Numbered from the stretch's first letter, positions 14,634 through 22,365 are shown. The stretch is DNA of 27,015 nucleotides from an uncultured Lachnospiraceae bacterium (GCA_910578085.1 CAJTPM010000042.1:1-27015), one strand, 5' to 3'. Program-made: numbers and translations. Notes: a model not told the origin generated them from the letters alone.

Positions 14634-16034
14634 ATGATTAAAAAAATTTTGATCGCAAATCGGGGAGAGATCGCGGTGCGGATCATCCGTGCCTGCAGAG
14701 AGATGGACATTCGAACGGTAGCTGTCTATTCTGAGGCGGATAGAGAAGCGCTGCATGCGAAACTGGCGGATGAGGCGATCTGTATCGGGGAAGCTCCTGC
14801 CTCGGAGAGTTATCTGAGCATGGAGCGGATCATCAGCGCGGCGATGGTATCGGGAGCTGATGCCGTGCATCCGGGTTTTGGATTTTTGTCAGAAAACAGC
14901 AAGTTTGCGGATCTTTGCAGGCAGTGTGGTCTTGTCTTTGTGGGGCCGCCGGCGGAAGTCATGGAAAAACTGGGCAATAAACAGGAAGCCAGAAAGACTG
15001 TGACTGCAGTGGGCGTACCGGTGGTGCCGGGAACGAAAGAGGCGCTCACGGACTGTGAGGCAGCCCTGAAGGCGGCAGAGGAGATCGGCTATCCAATCAT
15101 GATCAAGGCGGCTCTGGGCGGCGGCGGAAAAGGAATGCGGGAAGTCTTTGATCCGGCGGATTTTGAAGAGTGTTTCAGGACAGCACAAAAAGAGGCGATC
15201 GGCGGTTTCGGAGATGGGCGGATGTATCTGGAGCGCCTTGTAAAAAATCCGCGCCATATTGAGTTCCAGATCCTGGCTGACAGCTATGGAAATGTGGTGC
15301 ATCTGGGGGAGAGAGACTGCTCCATTCAACGCAATCATCAGAAGCTGATCGAGGAGGCGCCCAGTATGGCGCTGACGGAAAAGCTGCGGGAAAAGATGGG
15401 GGAGGCGGCGGTAAAAGCGGCGAAAGCGGCGGGTTATATCAATGCCGGCACCATTGAGTTTCTGCTGGATAAAGAGAATCATTTTTATTTCATGGAGATG
15501 AATACCAGAATTCAGGTGGAGCATCCGGTCACAGAGTGGGTGACAGGCGTAGATCTGGTGAAGGCGCAGATCAAGATTGCGGCCGGCGAGAAGTTAGAGT
15601 TTACGCAAAAGGATATCAGGATCCAGGGACATGCGATCGAATGCAGGATCAATGCCGAAGATCCGGAGAAGGGGTTCAGGCCGTCTCCGGGAACCATAGA
15701 GGATCTGTACCTGCCCGGCGGGAAGGGGATCCGTATCGATACGGCGGTCTACAGCGGTTATACGATCCCGGTTTACTATGACTCCATGATTGCGAAGCTG
15801 ATCGTCTGGGGAAAGGGAAGGAAAGAGGCGATCCGCAAGATGCAGAGCGCACTGGGCGAGGTGATTATTGAGGGCATCGATACCAATGTGGATTATCAGT
15901 ATGAGATCCTGCATGATCCGGATTATCTGGATGGCAATATCGACGTGGAGTTTATTCAGAGAATATCCGAAAAGCGGCTGGCAGAATGTCAGGACGGAGA
16001 ATATAAGGGTAAAAGAGAAAAGAGGAAGGGATGA
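14634..16034 (+). CDS. accC: Biotin carboxylase subunit of acetyl-CoA carboxylase
   Basis: AccC carboxylates the biotin on AccB using ATP and bicarbonate. The 466-residue protein opens MIKKILIANRGEIAVRIIRA, a diagnostic start. The ATP-grasp glycine loop is KAALGGGGKGMR (158-169), followed by HIEFQILAD and ERDCSIQRNHQKLIEEAPS. The catalytic stretch YFMEMNTRIQVEHPVTE carries the metal and base residues. The C-terminus has a charged tail (EYKGKREKRKG) somewhat longer than usual. An 84-base gap separates it from fabZ, and no good terminator is visible in it. AGGGTTGAGC lies upstream of the ATG. Confidence 0.96.
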   Translation: MIKKILIANRGEIAVRIIRACREMDIRTVAVYSEADREALHAKLADEAICIGEAPASESYLSMERIISAAMVSGADAVHPGFGFLSENSKFADLCRQCGLVFVGPPAEVMEKLGNKQEARKTVTAVGVPVVPGTKEALTDCEAALKAAEEIGYPIMIKAALGGGGKGMREVFDPADFEECFRTAQKEAIGGFGDGRMYLERLVKNPRHIEFQILADSYGNVVHLGERDCSIQRNHQKLIEEAPSMALTEKLREKMGEAAVKAAKAAGYINAGTIEFLLDKENHFYFMEMNTRIQVEHPVTEWVTGVDLVKAQIKIAAGEKLEFTQKDIRIQGHAIECRINAEDPEKGFRPSPGTIEDLYLPGGKGIRIDTAVYSGYTIPVYYDSMIAKLIVWGKGRKEAIRKMQSALGEVIIEGIDTNVDYQYEILHDPDYLDGNIDVEFIQRISEKRLAECQDGEYKGKREKRKG

Positions 16035-16070
16035 CAGGCGGGCGCATTTGCCTGAGGCCTGGTGATTCGT

Positions 16071-17846
16071 ATGAAGTTAGATAATATGTTCAAAAAAAGT
16101 CAGGCAATCTCCGGGAAAGAGCCGGAGAAGGAAGCGAAAGCCGAAGTGCCGGAGGGACTTTTACGGAAATGCAATCTCTGTAAAAAGGTGATTTTTGCGG
16201 AGGATGTGGAAAAAGGATATTATATCTGTCCGAAATGCGGCGGTTATTACCATATGCCCGCTCTGGAACGTATCCGTATGATTGCGGATGAGGGCAGTTT
16301 TGAGGAGTGGGACAGAGAGCTTAAGCCTGTCAATCCCATGCGCTATAAAGGCTATCTGGATAAACTGAGACAGCAGCAGGAAAAGACAGGACTGAAAGAG
16401 GCGGTGGTGACCGGAAAGGCGAAGATTGACGGCACAGAGGCAGTGTTTGGCGTCTGCGACAGCCGGTTTCTGATGGCCAGTATGGGAGAAAACGTGGGCG
16501 AAAAAATTGCCCGCGCGGTGGAGAGAGCGACAAAAATGCGGCTGCCTGTTATCCTGTTTGCCGCTTCCGGCGGCGCCAGAATGCAGGAAGGTATCGTGTC
16601 TCTGATGCAGATGGCAAAAACTTCCGCGGTACTGAAGCGACACAGTGAGGCGGGACTTCTCTATATCAGTGTGCTGACCGATCCGACAACGGGCGGTGTG
16701 ACAGCCAGCTTTGCCATGCTGGGCGATATCATTCTGGCGGAGCCCGGAGCGCTGATCGGTTTTGCGGGGCCAAGAGTGATCGAGCAGACTATCGGTCAGA
16801 AACTGCCGAAGGGTTTTCAGCGGTCAGAATTTCTGTTGGAACACGGTTTTCTGGACGGGATCGTGGAGCGGAAACGGCTGAGGGAGAGTTTATCCCAGAT
16901 ACTGAAACTCCATGAAGTGCCGGGAGTAGGGAAAGAGCTCCTGTCAGAAACCATGTCGGGACAGGTGGGGAAAGAGAGCTTCTCAGATACAACATCGAGA
17001 CAGGTGGAGAAAGAGATATCGTCGGATGCAGCGTCAACACCGACTGGGAAAAAGAAGAAAAAACGCATCGAGCCGTGGGACCGGGTACTCAAATCCCGAA
17101 AGAGCGACAGACCTTCGGGCAGCGATTATATTAAAGCGTTATTCACGGATTTTGTAGAGTTTCACGGGGACAGAGCTTTTGGGGATGACGCGGCTGTGGC
17201 GGGCGGCATCGCCAGATTCCACGGGATGCCTGTGACTGTCATTGCCCAGGAAAAGGGGAAAGGCACAAAGGAAAATATTGCTCATAATTTCGGAATGCCG
17301 AAGCCGGAGGGCTATCGGAAAGCGCTGCGTCTGATGAAGCAGGCGGAGAAATTCGGAAGGCCCGTGATCTGTTTTGTGGATACGCCGGGGGCGTTCTGCG
17401 GCATTGAGGCGGAAGAACGGGGACAGGGCGAGGCTATTGCCCGGAATATCTATGAGATGTCGGCTCTCTCCGTGCCTGTACTGTCAATCGTTGTGGGGGA
17501 AGGCGGCAGCGGCGGGGCGCTTGCTCTGGCGGTGGCCGATGAAGTGTGGATCCTGGAGAATGCGGTCTATTCCATTTTGTCGCCGGAAGGATTTTCCAGT
17601 ATTCTGTGGAAGGACAGCAGCAAGGCGAAGGAAGCGGCGAAGGTTATGAAAATGACGGCGGAAAATCTGTACAGGCAGAATATTGTGGAACAGGTTTTTG
17701 AGGAACCGGAGGAACTTACCACAGAGAATATCCGTATCGTGACGGATAAAATGGAAAGGGAGATACAGGCTTTTCTGGGAAAATACGGCGCGCTGTCCGG
17801 GGAAAAGCTGCTGGAGCACAGATATCAGAGATTTCGGAAGTTGTAG
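16071..17846 (+). CDS. accDA: Fused acetyl-CoA carboxylase carboxyltransferase, beta-alpha (AccD-AccA)
   Basis: One 591-residue chain joins both halves of the carboxyltransferase that makes malonyl-CoA. The N-terminal AccD part (about 1-285) has the zinc ribbon C34-x2-C37, C53-x2-C56, and the crotonase-fold loops ASGGARMQEG and TDPTTGGVTASFA. The AccA part (about 330-591) has EFHGDRAFGDD, DTPGAFCGIEAEERGQGEA and GEGGSGGALALAVAD. Between them is a linker with three 13-residue repeats and a KKKKK run. In many bacteria accD and accA are separate genes; fusion fixes 1:1 stoichiometry. The ATG at 16071 is preferred over a GTG at 16062; the ribosome site is weak (GAGG or GGTG). Confidence 0.93.
   Translation: MKLDNMFKKSQAISGKEPEKEAKAEVPEGLLRKCNLCKKVIFAEDVEKGYYICPKCGGYYHMPALERIRMIADEGSFEEWDRELKPVNPMRYKGYLDKLRQQQEKTGLKEAVVTGKAKIDGTEAVFGVCDSRFLMASMGENVGEKIARAVERATKMRLPVILFAASGGARMQEGIVSLMQMAKTSAVLKRHSEAGLLYISVLTDPTTGGVTASFAMLGDIILAEPGALIGFAGPRVIEQTIGQKLPKGFQRSEFLLEHGFLDGIVERKRLRESLSQILKLHEVPGVGKELLSETMSGQVGKESFSDTTSRQVEKEISSDAASTPTGKKKKKRIEPWDRVLKSRKSDRPSGSDYIKALFTDFVEFHGDRAFGDDAAVAGGIARFHGMPVTVIAQEKGKGTKENIAHNFGMPKPEGYRKALRLMKQAEKFGRPVICFVDTPGAFCGIEAEERGQGEAIARNIYEMSALSVPVLSIVVGEGGSGGALALAVADEVWILENAVYSILSPEGFSSILWKDSSKAKEAAKVMKMTAENLYRQNIVEQVFEEPEELTTENIRIVTDKMEREIQAFLGKYGALSGEKLLEHRYQRFRKL
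16926..17042 (+). repeat. Three 39-base tandem repeats encoding the AccD-AccA linker
   Basis: Three consecutive 39-base units start at 16926, 16965 and 17004. They encode VGKELLSETMSGQ, VGKESFSDTTSRQ and VEKEISSDAASTP. By hand count, units 1 and 2 agree at 29 of 39 bases and units 2 and 3 at 27 of 39. The repeats lie exactly between the two enzyme domains and are hydrophilic and Ser/Thr/Glu rich, fitting a flexible spacer that grew by duplication. Confidence 0.85.
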
Positions 17847-17885
17847 GATGCGACAGGGCAGCGTGAAAATATCGAAAGGAAAAAC

Positions 17886-18953
17886 ATGAGTATAAAACCG
17901 TTAAAAATAGGTAACTTAACAGTAGAAAAGCCGATCATACAGGGCGGCATGGGCGTCGGGATCAGTCTCGGCGGTTTGGCCGGAGCTGTGGCAAAGGAAG
18001 GCGGTGTGGGGATTATTTCTTCCGCCCAGATCGGCTTTTTGGAGCCTGACTTTGACAGGGATCCTGTGGCGGCAAATCTCCGCGCCATCAAAAAGGAGTA
18101 TGACAGAGCGAGAAAGATCGCGCCCCATGGTGTGATCGGTTTTAATATTATGGTGGCGTTAAAACATTATGAGGACTATGTGCAGGCAGCAGCACAGGCG
18201 GGGGCGGACCTTATTATCTCGGGGGCGGGGCTGCCCACGGAGCTGCCGAAGCTGACGGAAGGGACGAAGACCGCACTGGCGCTCATCGTTTCCACGGCCC
18301 GTTCGGCCGGCGTGATCCTGAAATTCTGGGACAGAAAATATCACAGAGTGCCGGATCTGGTGGTGATAGAAGGGCCGAAGGCCGGCGGGCATCTGGGCTT
18401 TACGAGAGAGCAGCTGACAAGTTATCTGGGAGATGGCACAGAGGATTATGATGAGGAAATCAGAGAGATCATCGCTGTTGTAAGAGAGTATGGGAAACGA
18501 TATCAGAGACAGATTCCCGTGGCTCTGGCGGGCGGTATTGAGAACAGAGAGCAGGTGCGGCACGCCTTTCTCCTGGGAGCAGATGCGGTTCAGGTGGCTA
18601 CCAGATTTGTGACTACCTTGGAGTGCGACGCGGATAGCCGCTATAAAGAGGCTTATCTCAGGGCGAAAGAGGAGGATATCGTGATCGTTAAAAGTCCTGT
18701 GGGCATGCCTGGCAGGGCGATCCTGAATGATTTTATGAAAAGGGTGAATGCCGGAGAAAAGATTCCCCACAGTCCCTGTCATGGCTGTCTGAAACACTGT
18801 AATCCGGCAGAAATCCCTTATTGCATTACGGATTCGCTGATCCATGCGGCGAAGGGCGAGGTGGAGGATGGACTTCTGTTCTGCGGAGCTTACGCTTATA
18901 AGGCGGAAAAGATTGAGACAGTGAAGGAAGTGATGGATTCTCTGCTTTCGTAG
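17886..18953 (+). CDS. FMN-dependent nitronate monooxygenase / FabK-like oxidoreductase with a C-terminal Cys cluster
   Basis: This 355-residue TIM-barrel flavoprotein is related to FabK and nitronate monooxygenase. It has KPIIQGGMGVGISLGGLAGA (15-34), the active-site-like His169 in AGGHLGF, ALAGGIENREQ (213-223) and ADAVQVATRF (232-241). Unlike FabK it has extra sequence and a cysteine cluster near the C-terminus: C298, C301, C305 and C313 (CHGCLKHC...YC), plus C333. It follows accDA by 39 bases with an AAAGGA site, so it belongs to the fab operon. It could be a second enoyl reductase, an enoyl isomerase or a redox repair enzyme; sequence does not decide. The 143 bases after it hold no gene. 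Confidence 0.85.
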   Translation: MSIKPLKIGNLTVEKPIIQGGMGVGISLGGLAGAVAKEGGVGIISSAQIGFLEPDFDRDPVAANLRAIKKEYDRARKIAPHGVIGFNIMVALKHYEDYVQAAAQAGADLIISGAGLPTELPKLTEGTKTALALIVSTARSAGVILKFWDRKYHRVPDLVVIEGPKAGGHLGFTREQLTSYLGDGTEDYDEEIREIIAVVREYGKRYQRQIPVALAGGIENREQVRHAFLLGADAVQVATRFVTTLECDADSRYKEAYLRAKEEDIVIVKSPVGMPGRAILNDFMKRVNAGEKIPHSPCHGCLKHCNPAEIPYCITDSLIHAAKGEVEDGLLFCGAYAYKAEKIETVKEVMDSLLS

Positions 18954-19036
18954 GCGGCAGTGCAGTTTTGCGACGGCATTGGATTTGCTTGCTTTTGTTT
19001 TGACGGCTCCCCGGCATTTTCGGAATAAAATATTTT

Positions 19037-19065
19037 TTGACCGGAAGATGATTTTATTGTATACT
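19037..19065 (+). promoter_or_regulatory. Promoter of the FabT-like regulator gene
   Basis: TTGACC (19037-19042), 17 bases, then TATACT (19060-19065), about 30 bases before the regulator start. No TTTGA...TCAAA palindrome overlaps it, in contrast to the fabH promoter, so strong autorepression is not evident. Confidence 0.65.
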
Positions 19066-19096
19066 CGTACTGACAGGGAAAAGGAATAAGAGAGAA

Positions 19097-19540
19097 ATGG
19101 AAGATATCTATAAAAAAATCAATTATATACTGGTACAGCTGATCAATGAGATCTGGGAGTTAGAAGCGAAAGCGATCATCACGGACAGGTTTAAGGATCT
19201 GACGAATAACGATATGCATGTGATTGAGGCGATCGGGCTGGAGAAGGAGAGCAATATGTCTTCCGTGGCCAAAAAGCTGAATATCACGGTGGGATCTTTG
19301 ACTACGGCAATCAACCATCTTGTAAAAAAGCAGTATGTGGAGCGAAGCCGCAGTGAAGAGGACAGAAGAGTGGTTCTTGTGAAACTGACGGACAAGGGCG
19401 TCGATGCCTACAGACATCATGAAGAGTATCATCGCCAGATGACAGAGGCGGTGTTGGAAAAGTTAGATGAGAAGGATATACCGGTGCTGATGAAAATGCT
19501 GGATGCTCTGGATGACTTTTTTAAGGGGTATGGGAAGTAA
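19097..19540 (+). CDS. MarR-family regulator, probable FabT-type repressor of the fab operon
   Basis: This 147-residue protein is a typical MarR dimer. It has a helical N-terminus, a winged helix at about 36-105 with MSSVAKKLNITVGSLTTAIN as the helix-turn-helix, the wing motif EEDRRVVLV (87-95), and a C-terminal dimer helix. FabT proteins of Firmicutes are of this size and repress fab genes when bound to acyl-ACP. The same locus holds TTTGA...TCAAA palindromes at the fabH promoter, so FabT function is inferred. In streptococci fabT is near the 5' end before fabH; here it is last and has its own promoter. An AAGGAATAAGAGAG stretch precedes the ATG. Confidence 0.85.
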   Translation: MEDIYKKINYILVQLINEIWELEAKAIITDRFKDLTNNDMHVIEAIGLEKESNMSSVAKKLNITVGSLTTAINHLVKKQYVERSRSEEDRRVVLVKLTDKGVDAYRHHEEYHRQMTEAVLEKLDEKDIPVLMKMLDALDDFFKGYGK

Positions 19541-19555
19541 AATAAAAATTATGTC

Positions 19556-19584
19556 TTGCAAAAAGTTTGAAAACCGATTATAAT
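19556..19584 (+). promoter_or_regulatory. Promoter of tRNA-Thr
   Basis: TTGCAA (19556-19561), a 17-base spacer, then a perfect TATAAT (19579-19584). It lies 30 bases before the tRNA, starting within 20 bases of the MarR stop codon. A lone TTTGA half-site sits in the spacer but has no matching partner. Confidence 0.75.
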
Positions 19585-19613
19585 AATATCGTTGTCCGAG
19601 AGGATAACAAAAT

Positions 19614-19686
19614 GCTGGAATAGCGCAGTCGGTAGCGCAACTGATTCGTAATCAGTAGGTCGAGGGTTCAAGTCCCTTTTCCAGCT
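19614..19686 (+). tRNA. tRNA-Thr (anticodon CGU)
   Basis: All four arms can be drawn. The acceptor is GCTGGAA (19614-19620) with TTCCAGC (19679-19685). The D stem is GCGC/GCGC with an AGTCGGTA loop. The anticodon stem ACTGA/TCAGT encloses loop TTCGTAA, giving anticodon CGT (19647-19649). The T stem GAGGG/CCCTT has loop TTCAAGT. The discriminator is T19686 and CCA is not encoded. It reads ACG codons. Confidence 0.95.
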
Positions 19687-19687
19687 T

Positions 19688-19714
19688 AAAAACTCCGCAG
19701 ATGCGGAGTTTTTT
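19688..19714 (+). terminator. Intrinsic terminator of tRNA-Thr
   Basis: AAAACTCCGC, loop AGAT, GCGGAGTTTT followed by further Ts. The GC-rich 6-bp core with A and T tracts on both sides is a textbook rho-independent terminator, starting 2 bases after the tRNA. Confidence 0.92.
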
Positions 19715-19737
19715 AATAAGAAGGGAGGCGGAAAATA

Positions 19738-19980
19738 ATGACATTGTTACAGGAAGCATACACGCTGATGCAAGGGCAGCCAGAAAAAAATATCCGGCTG
19801 ATTGTGGACCTTCTCCAGACTATGTCTACAAGAGAAAACACAGCGGATCAGGCATCGGTCGGGGTATTCCGACGAACTGGTCTTGCGAAAGGAGCCGTAA
19901 GCCTTCCAGGAGATTTTGACGAAACTTTTGATGCCCTTGATAATGATATTGAGGGACTGTTTTATGGAGATAGCTTATGA
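19738..19980 (+). CDS. Antitoxin of a PIN-domain toxin-antitoxin pair
   Basis: This 80-residue protein is the upstream partner of a PIN toxin. The N-terminal half (MTLLQEAYTLMQGQPEKNIR) is helical. The C-terminal half contains GLAKGAVSLPGDFDETFDAL, resembling the toxin-binding tail GxxKG...LPxDFDE... of antitoxins found with such toxins. I do not see a clear DNA-binding domain. GGGAGG lies 11 bases before the ATG, and the stop overlaps the toxin start (ATGA), so the two are translationally coupled. No promoter is obvious between the tRNA terminator and the gene. Confidence 0.75.
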   Translation: MTLLQEAYTLMQGQPEKNIRLIVDLLQTMSTRENTADQASVGVFRRTGLAKGAVSLPGDFDETFDALDNDIEGLFYGDSL

Positions 19981-20381
19981 AATATTTGTTGGATTCTCAT
20001 ATTTTGATTTGGGCTCTGTTTGCTGATGAGAAACTGCCGGGTGAGGCTTATGCAATTGTCAATGATCCGAAAAACGAGATTTATTACAGCGCTGCTTCTG
20101 TCTGGGAGGTCGGGATTAAACACAGCAAATCTCCGGAAAAGATACCGGTTTCCAGTCAGCTGCTGACTGAGGGCTGTGATATGGCAGGCATGATTTCCCT
20201 GCCAGTGACAAAGGAACATGCCATGGCGGTGACGCGCTTGAGCCGCGCGGAAAACACTCCGCCTCATAATGATCCTTTCGATAAGATGCTGATTGCCCAG
20301 GCAAAAACCGAGGGCATGATTTTCCTGACGCACGACCATCTGCTGAAGGATTATGGAGAGGGGTGTGTCAGGACGGTGTGA
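19977..20381 (+). CDS. PIN-domain (VapC-like) ribonuclease toxin
   Basis: This 134-residue PIN-domain protein has all the acidic metal-binding residues: Asp6 in YLLDSHILIWAL, Glu44 in SVWEVGIK, Asp99 and Asp102 in NDPFDKMLIAQA, and Asp120 in FLTHDHLL. Proteins of this kind cleave RNA, often tRNA, when released from their antitoxin. Length is normal and no frameshift is seen, so the system appears intact. It lies between tRNA-Thr and the prophage tail genes, a common place for a stabilising module. Confidence 0.88.
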   Translation: MKYLLDSHILIWALFADEKLPGEAYAIVNDPKNEIYYSAASVWEVGIKHSKSPEKIPVSSQLLTEGCDMAGMISLPVTKEHAMAVTRLSRAENTPPHNDPFDKMLIAQAKTEGMIFLTHDHLLKDYGEGCVRTV

Positions 20382-20421
20382 TACAGCAGCATGTAAGGTC
20401 CGGCCTATCGAAAGCAGGTGA

Positions 20422-20517
20422 TCATATGCTGAACTAAAAGACGAGTATCTTTCGTTAAAAGCAATATTGCAGGTATCCGGCGTTAATTTAACAGATATGG
20501 ACAAAATAAAAGAGTAA
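20422..20517 (+). pseudogene. Short gene remnant of unknown origin
   Basis: A frame without a good start codon, opened by a stop just upstream, reads SYAELKDEYLSLKAILQVSG and then VNLTDMDKIKE before TAA at 20515. It looks like the helical C-terminus of a larger protein rather than random sequence, and it is followed by a strong terminator. I do not recognise the parent. The rest of 20382-20543 shows nothing else. Confidence 0.3.
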
Positions 20518-20543
20518 CAATAAAGGATATTTATTATAATTTT

Positions 20544-20586
20544 AAGGTGTAAAGTCTGTTGAATTATTAAGGCTTTACACCTTTTT
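20544..20586 (+). terminator. Strong intrinsic terminator
   Basis: AAGGTGTAAAG (20544-20554) pairs perfectly over 11 bases with CTTTACACCTT (20573-20583), and a T-run to 20586 follows. It closes the rightward toxin-antitoxin side. On the minus strand no T-run follows the stem, so it is less convincing for the phage genes coming the other way. Confidence 0.85.
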
Positions 20587-20624
20587 AAAAAGAAAGTTAT
20601 ATATGGACTTCGTTAAGTACGCTT

Positions 20625-22091
20625 TTACTTTATTATCTTTGTTACAACTGCGCTTATTATTGGATTATAAGTAACGGATTTAGTAACTTCGCCGTCGTTG
20701 CTATTATATGCTCCAACAGCGACACCAACATAATAGTTCCCGCTCAATGAAGAAACGCTAATTGTTTTCTTTATCGACATCGTGTTCGTTTTATATTGAT
20801 TGGCATATATCCCCCATTCTGAAGCAGCCACTGAAAAAGTATTACTATTCGGGGAATTTGAAACGCCAACCATAATCGCTAAAGCATCATAGTAATATTT
20901 ATTTGTTGAAGCTGATGCAATAATAGTTGGAGAAACATCGATGGTCAAAGAACTAACCCCAGTCAAATTAATTGGTGTTGAAGAAAATGCGTAATTCCAA
21001 TATGGTTTAGGATTGTCACTTTCTCCAGTCTCTTTTCCACTATAAGTGCCAAAAGGTGTTGGAATAATGGAAGCAGTGCCGCTATTCCCATTTAAAGTTA
21101 TTTTTGTCACCGTTGCCGAAGATTTCATATCATATGACGCAGGTTTGTTTGGATCGTTCCAGCCGTTATCATAAGAATTACATCCGATCAATGCAAGCCC
21201 AACATAATAATTTCCAGACAACCCCTTGGTATCCAACGTTAAAGTAATGTCTTCTTCATATGTTTCGCTACCAAACCTGGATTCCCCAATCAGCCCGAGA
21301 GAATATGTTGTAACAACTGGGGAATCTTCACTGGTTCTAGAGAATATACCAACTCTTACCCCGATATCATCATAATAGTATGTTTTATCCCATACTTTCC
21401 AATGAATTGTTAGGCTAACGGAATCGACATAGGTTAGATCTAGAACATTAGATCCAAACACGAAAGGAGGCCAATTATGATATTTAAGAGGCCAATCCAC
21501 AGGTTTTTGAACACTCAATCCGGAAGGCATCTCATAAATATATTGTCTCCATTTAGCAGTCATTGTCATGTTGCCTGCAGTGGATATCGTCTGTCCGGCG
21601 GTATAATCTGTTCCACCGCTTGTCCAGCTAATAAACGAATAATTTGTTTTTGTAAACCCATTACTCTGCAAAGTAAAGCTTGGATTAGCCACATTACCAT
21701 TATTATAATACCGATATCCGGTCTGGCTTGCGGTACTTCCACCCGTATGCCCATTGCCAGCGTAAGAAACAGTGATCGTCTGCCTGAATACAGCATATAA
21801 AGTGATCGGACTGTCGCCCATTATTTTACTTGTGAGGACAGAGCCATTGGCAGTTTTATCACTGCGCCAGCCGATAAATGTCCAGCCGGTTTTTGATGGT
21901 GTGAATGTCTTGGGAGATAGGGTAGATGATCCCTCATCTACCTCTTCCTGTTTTGTAATGCCTGTGTCAATGATATAGGTGACAATTTCACCGGCAGAAT
22001 ATACTCTTGTTCCACCTATATATCCCTTTTTCATTTTAACGTTTCCGAGGAAACACTTATATGTATTTGATCCAATATATCCTTTTGCCAT
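20625..22091 (-). CDS. Phage tail protein with InlB-type repeats and a duplicated C-terminal domain
   Basis: This 488-residue protein ends the tail operon. It starts MAKGYIGSNTYKCFLGNVKM with a second KGYIGGTRVYSAGE, a header I recall from Lachnospiraceae phage tail proteins. Two InlB-like (Flg_new, Listeria-Bacteroides) repeats follow: TPSKTGWTFIGWRSDKTANG to ITLYAVF (about 65-105) and TNYSFISWTSGGTDYTAGQT to MTAKW (about 145-182). The C-terminal 300 residues contain two related halves, seen in KTYYYDDIGVRVGI / NKYYYDALAIMVGV and LSGNYYVGLALIG / LSGNYYVGVAVGA. Such beta-rich proteins are likely tail tip or receptor-binding parts; binding is inference. A GGGGTGAT site precedes the ATG at 22091. 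Confidence 0.75.
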   Translation of the reverse strand: MAKGYIGSNTYKCFLGNVKMKKGYIGGTRVYSAGEIVTYIIDTGITKQEEVDEGSSTLSPKTFTPSKTGWTFIGWRSDKTANGSVLTSKIMGDSPITLYAVFRQTITVSYAGNGHTGGSTASQTGYRYYNNGNVANPSFTLQSNGFTKTNYSFISWTSGGTDYTAGQTISTAGNMTMTAKWRQYIYEMPSGLSVQKPVDWPLKYHNWPPFVFGSNVLDLTYVDSVSLTIHWKVWDKTYYYDDIGVRVGIFSRTSEDSPVVTTYSLGLIGESRFGSETYEEDITLTLDTKGLSGNYYVGLALIGCNSYDNGWNDPNKPASYDMKSSATVTKITLNGNSGTASIIPTPFGTYSGKETGESDNPKPYWNYAFSSTPINLTGVSSLTIDVSPTIIASASTNKYYYDALAIMVGVSNSPNSNTFSVAASEWGIYANQYKTNTMSIKKTISVSSLSGNYYVGVAVGAYNSNDGEVTKSVTYNPIISAVVTKIIK

Positions 22092-22095
22092 AGTA

Positions 22096-22365
22096 TCACC
22101 CCTTTACCCAGTAAAATGTAGTGGGGTGACTTGCCGCATCAGCGGGAAGAGAACTGACAAGTCGTACTTCAGTTATCGCCCCATTTGCAGTTAATGCATC
22201 TAAAAGATCAGATAATGCCATAACCTTATCTTCAGCGGTTTCCCCATCAGCAAACTCAACATCGGACGCATCCGTCCAAAAAGAGATTCTTTGCCATACT
22301 TTGTTTACTACATCAATACATTTTCTGAATTTTCTTCCTTTTACAATTTGTTCGTTAATAGCCAT
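22096..22365 (-). CDS. Small phage tail-module protein (89 aa)
   Basis: The protein runs MAINEQIVKGRKFRKCIDVV to a C-terminal FYWVKG. It contains KVWQRISFWTDASDVEFADG, a pattern I associate with small proteins next to the tail-tip gene in Lachnospiraceae prophages; function is unknown. The start at 22365 is chosen because AAGGAG lies 6 bases upstream on the minus strand; an in-frame ATG at 22380 lies upstream of that site. It is 4 bases before the InlB-repeat gene, so the two are likely co-translated and may form one structure. Confidence 0.7.
   Translation of the reverse strand: MAINEQIVKGRKFRKCIDVVNKVWQRISFWTDASDVEFADGETAEDKVMALSDLLDALTANGAITEVRLVSSLPADAASHPTTFYWVKG

Noticed and set aside
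19562..19584. FabT site over the tRNA-Thr promoter (TTTGAAAACCGATT)
   Set aside because: Only one half-site TTTGA matches; the other arm is not TCAAA.
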